24,058 bases of DNA, taken from IMG/VR virus record IMGVR_UViG_3300036828_001341, positions 1 through 24,058 of that record. One strand, written 5' to 3'. The notes beneath the pieces were generated by a model. It worked only from the letters and a program-made list of their open reading frames with translations, made no database searches and was not told the origin of the DNA. The position numbers and the translations under genes are program-made. This document shows, in pieces, positions 20,750-24,058 of this stretch (positions are counted from its first letter, which is position 1; every line of letters starts with the position of its first letter). This DNA is from a virus.

Positions 20750-21340
20750 TTATTGCCCAGGCTGGAACGGGAACACGGTCGTGATCGCCGGGGCCGCCGT
20801 AACCGCCGCAGTATTGAGGAAGCTGTTGATGACCTGGTTCTGATCGATATTGCCAATGATCCTCGTGTTTGTCTGGTAGTCCCAGAGATAGATGTTTGCC
20901 CCAGCAATGTTCAGTTCATAGTGCTGGATGGCCCGAATGGCGTAGTTCGTATGCATCAGATCGCCGCGCCGATAGTTCTGCGGGTCGGCACGGCCAAGCT
21001 GACCCTGAAGTGCCGCCGCGACCTGCGCCGCCTCGCCGGTCCCCTGATCGCGGATCACACCGTAGATCCAGAACCAGTTCATGCTGCTGGTCCAACTGCC
21101 GATCAATTGATAGATCTGCGGTTGGAAGCCGACGCACACGAACGTGCATTCAAGCCGGGCAATCACCGTGCTGACTTCGATGGCGACCGGCGCGCCACCA
21201 CCACGATGATCGACATACTGCATGTCGAGGCCGGGCAACTTCACTTCGGTCAGCACCAGGTGGTTGCTGGCCGTGTTGTCGGTGGGGCCGACACCACAGA
21301 ACATGTTAGCGTCTTCGAGGGTCCAGACGGGATTGGCCAT
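20750..21340 (-). CDS. FII: Major tail tube protein (FII-like)
   Basis: 196 residues. ATG 21340 has a strong AAGGAG 9 nt upstream. The protein matches the P2 FII tail tube family (PF04985): V-L-T-E-V-K-L-P-G-L-D near residue 30, then G-G-G-A-P-V-A-I-E-V-S-T-V-I-A-R-L-E, and G-F-Q-P-Q-I-Y-Q-L-I-G. The second half has strands typical of the tube fold (HYELNIAGANIYLWDYQTN). It polymerises into the inner tube. In P2 it follows the sheath gene directly. Here the sheath stop lies 1183 nt upstream because two endonuclease genes intervene. Confidence 0.88.
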   Translation of the reverse strand: MANPVWTLEDANMFCGVGPTDNTASNHLVLTEVKLPGLDMQYVDHRGGGAPVAIEVSTVIARLECTFVCVGFQPQIYQLIGSWTSSMNWFWIYGVIRDQGTGEAAQVAAALQGQLGRADPQNYRRGDLMHTNYAIRAIQHYELNIAGANIYLWDYQTNTRIIGNIDQNQVINSFLNTAAVTAAPAITTVFPFQPGQ

Positions 21341-21353
21341 TTGTCATTTCTCC

Positions 21354-21382
21354 TTGCGTTAAGGCACTGATTCTGCTATGCT
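21354..21382 (+). promoter_or_regulatory. Candidate sigma70-type promoter for the HNH gene
   Basis: TTGCGT at 21354-21359 and TATGCT at 21377-21382 are separated by 17 bp, a fair match to a housekeeping promoter (3/6 and 4/6). It would transcribe rightward into the plus-strand HNH gene, whose ATG is about 49 nt further on. The expected start point would fall inside the hairpin at 21381-21416. Confidence 0.35.
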
Positions 21383-21416
21383 TTTTCCATGGCCAGTTTC
21401 TAAGCCATTGAAAAAG
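21381..21416. promoter_or_regulatory. Long inverted repeat between tail tube and HNH genes
   Basis: The arms 21381-21393 and 21404-21416 pair at 12 of 13 positions, with a 10-base loop. The stem begins with a T tract and ends with an A tract, so it is not a normal intrinsic terminator on either strand. It lies between the divergent starts of the tube gene (minus) and the HNH gene (plus). Possible roles are transcript processing, masking of the HNH leader, or a remnant of insertion. Confidence 0.55.
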
Positions 21417-21430
21417 CAGGGAGATTTTTG

Positions 21431-22105
21431 ATGCGGGACTTGACGGGGTTGAGATTTGGTCGCTTAACGGTGGTTCAGCGCGCCGAGGGCGCCTTCGAAC
21501 GGCCGTATTGGCTGTGCCGTTGCGACTGCGGCGGCACCATCGTGGCGAGGGGGAATAACCTCACAGGGCGCAAAAACCGCTCCTGCGGCTGCATGCTGAA
21601 CGACACAAACGCACGCCAAGGAATGATTGGACGCCGCTTCGGGCGCTGGAAGGTTCTCGAACAGGGGCCTTCTTCGGCGACCAGAATTGCTCGCTGGTGG
21701 TGCCGCTGTTCTTGCGGCGCTGAAGCTCTTGTCAACGGCTCGGATCTCCGCAGAGGCAAAAGCCGATCATGCGGATGTCTGGTCCCCGAGGCTGTTGCGG
21801 ATAGTCATCGCACTCACGGCCAAGGCCGCTGGCAAGAGCGCTCGCCTGAATACGTATCTTGGCTTTCCATGAAAGCCCGCTGTTATTTCACCAAACACCA
21901 ACACTATTCCTACTACGGCGGACGCGGGATTAAGGTCTGCAAACGTTGGCTACACAGTTTTGAAACCTTCCTGGCGGACATGGGACCGCGCCCGCCAGGA
22001 CTGACGCTCGAACGCATCAACGACAACGGTGACTACAAGCCAAGTAACTGCCGGTGGGCTACACGAAAAGAGCAGGCCAATAATCGCCGTCCACGATCTC
22101 GTTAG
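21431..22105 (+). CDS. HNH-type homing-endonuclease-like protein with duplicated zinc module
   Basis: 224 residues from ATG 21431. AGGGAG 8 nt upstream decides against TTG 21428. Residues 1-56 and 65-118 are two copies of one module: G-x-R-F-G-R-x-x-V, then C-x-C-x-C-G (C29/31/33 and C91/93/95), and R-S-C-G-C (C52/54 and C114/116), probably zinc-binding DNA-recognition units. Residues ~138-220 match a common phage block: [30 protein letters not shown], then [19 protein letters not shown] and NNRR. This is an HNH-like nuclease/AP2-associated fold. It stands alone on the plus strand inside the minus-strand tail operon, as free-standing homing genes do. Confidence 0.75.
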   Translation: MRDLTGLRFGRLTVVQRAEGAFERPYWLCRCDCGGTIVARGNNLTGRKNRSCGCMLNDTNARQGMIGRRFGRWKVLEQGPSSATRIARWWCRCSCGAEALVNGSDLRRGKSRSCGCLVPEAVADSHRTHGQGRWQERSPEYVSWLSMKARCYFTKHQHYSYYGGRGIKVCKRWLHSFETFLADMGPRPPGLTLERINDNGDYKPSNCRWATRKEQANNRRPRSR

Positions 22106-22481
22106 GCCGAGATATTCGAGCGCGGACTTCTGGATTGGTCCATTGCAATTTAACACTTTCCGACGTTCGTCCCTGACCTCCAGGTTCTAGATTCCAGAGA
22201 TTTGTATGTGAACTAATTGTACGAATTTCGTAATTGAATGCCTCTTCATCAGACAACCCCCCAACTAAAATTACTTCTTCGATTTGACGACCATTTAACA
22301 ATGCATGTGATAATTTCTTATAGAACAAAGTCGTTTGTACCGTTTCACCTACAATACGGCGCAACGCTATGCCACGAGCCTTTGAAACGTGATCGTATAC
22401 GCGTCGTCCTCTACCCTTGCCGATGTAACGAACAACACCATCAACTTTGATTGCGTAAACGTAGGCCATGTCCTTTTTCAT
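22059..22481 (-). CDS. GIY-YIG homing-endonuclease-like protein, C-terminus probably truncated
   Basis: 140 residues. ATG 22481 follows GAGGA at normal distance; ATG 22469 is an alternative. The N-terminus is a GIY-YIG domain: Y7-V-Y, then R-Y-I-G-K-G (Y19-I-G21) with R26 and a downstream E-E-A-F-N-Y-E helix that could hold the catalytic Glu. The end ([14 protein letters not shown]) looks like the start of a NUMOD-type DNA-binding motif but stops soon after. The last ~16 codons are read antisense through the HNH 3' end (47-nt overlap). The gene is visibly AT-richer than its neighbours, a sign of separate origin. It may be a functional short nuclease or a remnant cut off by insertion of the HNH gene. 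Confidence 0.7.
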   Translation of the reverse strand: MKKDMAYVYAIKVDGVVRYIGKGRGRRVYDHVSKARGIALRRIVGETVQTTLFYKKLSHALLNGRQIEEVILVGGLSDEEAFNYEIRTISSHTNLWNLEPGGQGRTSESVKLQWTNPEVRARISRPNEIVDGDYWPALFV

Positions 22482-22522
22482 GACCTACGTTCCTCACGTA
22501 TTGCCGGTTGTGCCGTGAAAAA

Positions 22523-24058
22523 TTACGCGGATATGTTGAGTTGTTGTTCCAATTGGGAGACCATCGCATCGATTGCTGGTTTGTATCGAGCACTCATGGT
22601 GGTGATCAGCTTCAGCACCGGTGCTTCTTCGGCGGCGAACCCGACCGTCAGATGCCCGAGCCGGATCTGGTCGGCCGTGTTGAAGCTGCCGTTGAAGGAT
22701 GCTTTGCCGTCGATGATTTGCTGGCGCGCCTTGAGATTGAACAGGAAGGCGTTGATCGTGGTGATAACGTTTGTGATCGTCTGCCGATCAATGTTGGAGC
22801 GCCCAAGGTAGGTCCGTAAAACCGGCATGAGACTTAAGTGTATGAAATCTCTACCTCTTTTGACATTTATCATGATCCACAGCGGGTCATCCCCTGTGTT
22901 GTCAAGCGTGATCGAGACGAACCCACCCGAACTGATCGCCGTTTCAACACCAATCAATCCGCGGGCAATGATGCCGATATTAGCGGCAAGCAGCTGCTGG
23001 CCCTCGCAGGCCGGATCAGTCAGTGAGAACTCGACCGTGCGAGCGGGTCCGACGATGCCTTGGATGGGTTGATTGGCCCAGGAGTGGAATGGTGCGCCAG
23101 TGGCAAAGTCGCGCGCCACAGCGAGCCCGGCCTCACGACCTGCCCGTGGCATCACGATGATGTTGCCTGACACTGGGTCCTGGATCTTCACACCACCACT
23201 GACGGCGATGACCCGTTGATTGTTCATGGTCGTCCGCCAATTCTCATCGGCGATCTGACTAGTGCCGGCGCTCTCGACGATGGCCATGCCGATCAGATTG
23301 TCGAGCACACCGCCGCCCAGAGAGGCGCAGACCGGGTTGGCGCCGAGCGCCACGGTGGACGTCAGTGTGCACTGAGTCGAGACCATTGCATTTTGACCGC
23401 CCGTCAGAGTCGGCCCAGAGATCGATAGCCCGGTGACCGTCCCGCCCAACGTAAAGCCATTGCCCGCAGCTCCCGCGGCCGTCGCAATGATCAGCAGCTG
23501 GTTGGTGCTCGTCGTATACGGCTGGCACAGCTTGATATTGGTGTCATTGCTGGCATTGAGCATCGTCAGCAAATTGGTCAGCGTGACTGACAGATTGCCA
23601 CCGATCTGCACCTGATTGCCGGTCGGCGAACCGGAAACAAACGTCACTGTCGTTCCGCCGAGCAAGATGGTCGATCCGATGCCAGGGTTCTGGTTGAAGA
23701 TCATGCTGCCCGAAGCATGTTGCGCGAGGACCGGCGGCCCGTCGGGCGGCACGATGGTCGCAGTCGGGGCTGACGTAAACCAAGCGCCCCATGCATCGAT
23801 AAAGATGTCTCGTTCGTGGATTGAGCCGTCAGCTTCAGCGACCGCATGCGCAGTGGGAAGAACCAGCGTGGCTCCATTGAGTTCACCGGCGCCTGGCGCA
23901 AATTGGATCTGATAGTTTCCATTCGGCACATAGCCAATGCCAACTGTGTTGACGAACAGCGTGTTCAAGCTGTTGGCCATTTGGCTGGTATAGCCAGGAG
24001 CGATGATCAGGCGCGGCGTGCAGTACAACATGTTGGCTGCGGTGGTGAATGCCCACAC
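22523..24058 (-). CDS. FI: Tail sheath protein (FI-like), 5'-truncated by window edge
   Basis: The frame is open to the right edge, with 511-512 codons visible. The real N-terminus (probably ~80-100 residues) lies outside. T-P-R-L-I-I-A-P-G-Y-T-S-Q and, near the end, R-D-F-I-H-L-S-L-M-P, TYLGRSNID, QQIIDGKASFNG and the GHLTVGFAAEEAP block are typical of contractile tail sheaths (Phage_sheath). An extra ~80-residue beta-rich domain, about residues 125-205 (GSTILLGGTTVTFVSG ... AGNGFTLGGT), is inserted in the middle, probably exposed on the outside of the sheath. The stop at 22523 is followed by the endonuclease genes rather than the tube gene. Confidence 0.88.
   Translation of the reverse strand: MWAFTTAANMLYCTPRLIIAPGYTSQMANSLNTLFVNTVGIGYVPNGNYQIQFAPGAGELNGATLVLPTAHAVAEADGSIHERDIFIDAWGAWFTSAPTATIVPPDGPPVLAQHASGSMIFNQNPGIGSTILLGGTTVTFVSGSPTGNQVQIGGNLSVTLTNLLTMLNASNDTNIKLCQPYTTSTNQLLIIATAAGAAGNGFTLGGTVTGLSISGPTLTGGQNAMVSTQCTLTSTVALGANPVCASLGGGVLDNLIGMAIVESAGTSQIADENWRTTMNNQRVIAVSGGVKIQDPVSGNIIVMPRAGREAGLAVARDFATGAPFHSWANQPIQGIVGPARTVEFSLTDPACEGQQLLAANIGIIARGLIGVETAISSGGFVSITLDNTGDDPLWIMINVKRGRDFIHLSLMPVLRTYLGRSNIDRQTITNVITTINAFLFNLKARQQIIDGKASFNGSFNTADQIRLGHLTVGFAAEEAPVLKLITTMSARYKPAIDAMVSQLEQQLNISA

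Noticed and set aside
1-24058. tRNA genes, integrase and attachment sites
   Set aside because: No cloverleaf-like segment, recombinase motif or direct att-type repeat was recognised by eye in the short intergenic spaces.

Overview
The window is part of the late region of a contractile-tailed bacteriophage or prophage (myovirus type). It holds tail structure, tail fibre and lysis genes, almost all on the minus strand, so the operon reads from right to left. The tail core follows the phage P2 plan: sheath (FI), tube (FII), tail assembly chaperone (E), tape measure (T), gpU, gpX and gpD. GC content is high. From memory, the small accessory proteins and the fibre architecture resemble those in phages of alphaproteobacteria, especially Hyphomicrobiales (Bradyrhizobium or Methylobacterium-like hosts). 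That host assignment is inference. No head, packaging, replication or integrase gene is in the window, so a prophage, a lytic phage and a tailocin-like element cannot be told apart here.

Layout from right to left. At 22523-24058 is the sheath gene, cut by the window edge. At 21341-22522 two homing-endonuclease-like genes sit between sheath and tube: a GIY-YIG gene on the minus strand and an HNH-type gene on the plus strand, convergent and overlapping at their 3' ends. A promoter-like site and a hairpin precede the HNH gene. At 14095-21340 are tube, chaperone, a 1204-residue tape measure carrying two probable peptidoglycan-hydrolase domains, gpU, gpX (with an odd start region) and gpD. At 5291-14082 is a fibre module. 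It has a 525-aa fibre (coiled coil, GAG repeats, SPRY-like tip), a GT9-like glycosyltransferase, a small protein, a SAM methyltransferase, a Gp80-like tail protein, a small Cys-rich protein, and a 1452-aa fibre with about 37 copies of a ~20-residue 'GAG' repeat. At 606-5283 are a small polyproline protein and a dense lysis cassette: M15 peptidase, GH108 muramidase with peptidoglycan-binding domain, papain-like protein, lipoprotein, peptidoglycan-binding protein, two-TM holin, membrane-anchored coiled-coil protein, and an alpha/beta-hydrolase-like protein. At 1-625 two small plus-strand genes converge on the lysis operon, one of them with an in-frame 54-bp tandem duplication.

The genes are very tightly packed. 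Most neighbours overlap by 1-11 nt (ATGA, TGATG, TAATG, GTGA and TTGA junctions), which implies translational coupling. Several starts are TTG or GTG. No gap above 300 nt lacks a gene. The best candidates for something new are the GAG-repeat fibre pair flanking a glycosyltransferase/methyltransferase cassette, the gpX start/frameshift anomaly, and the paired homing endonucleases at the sheath/tube junction.
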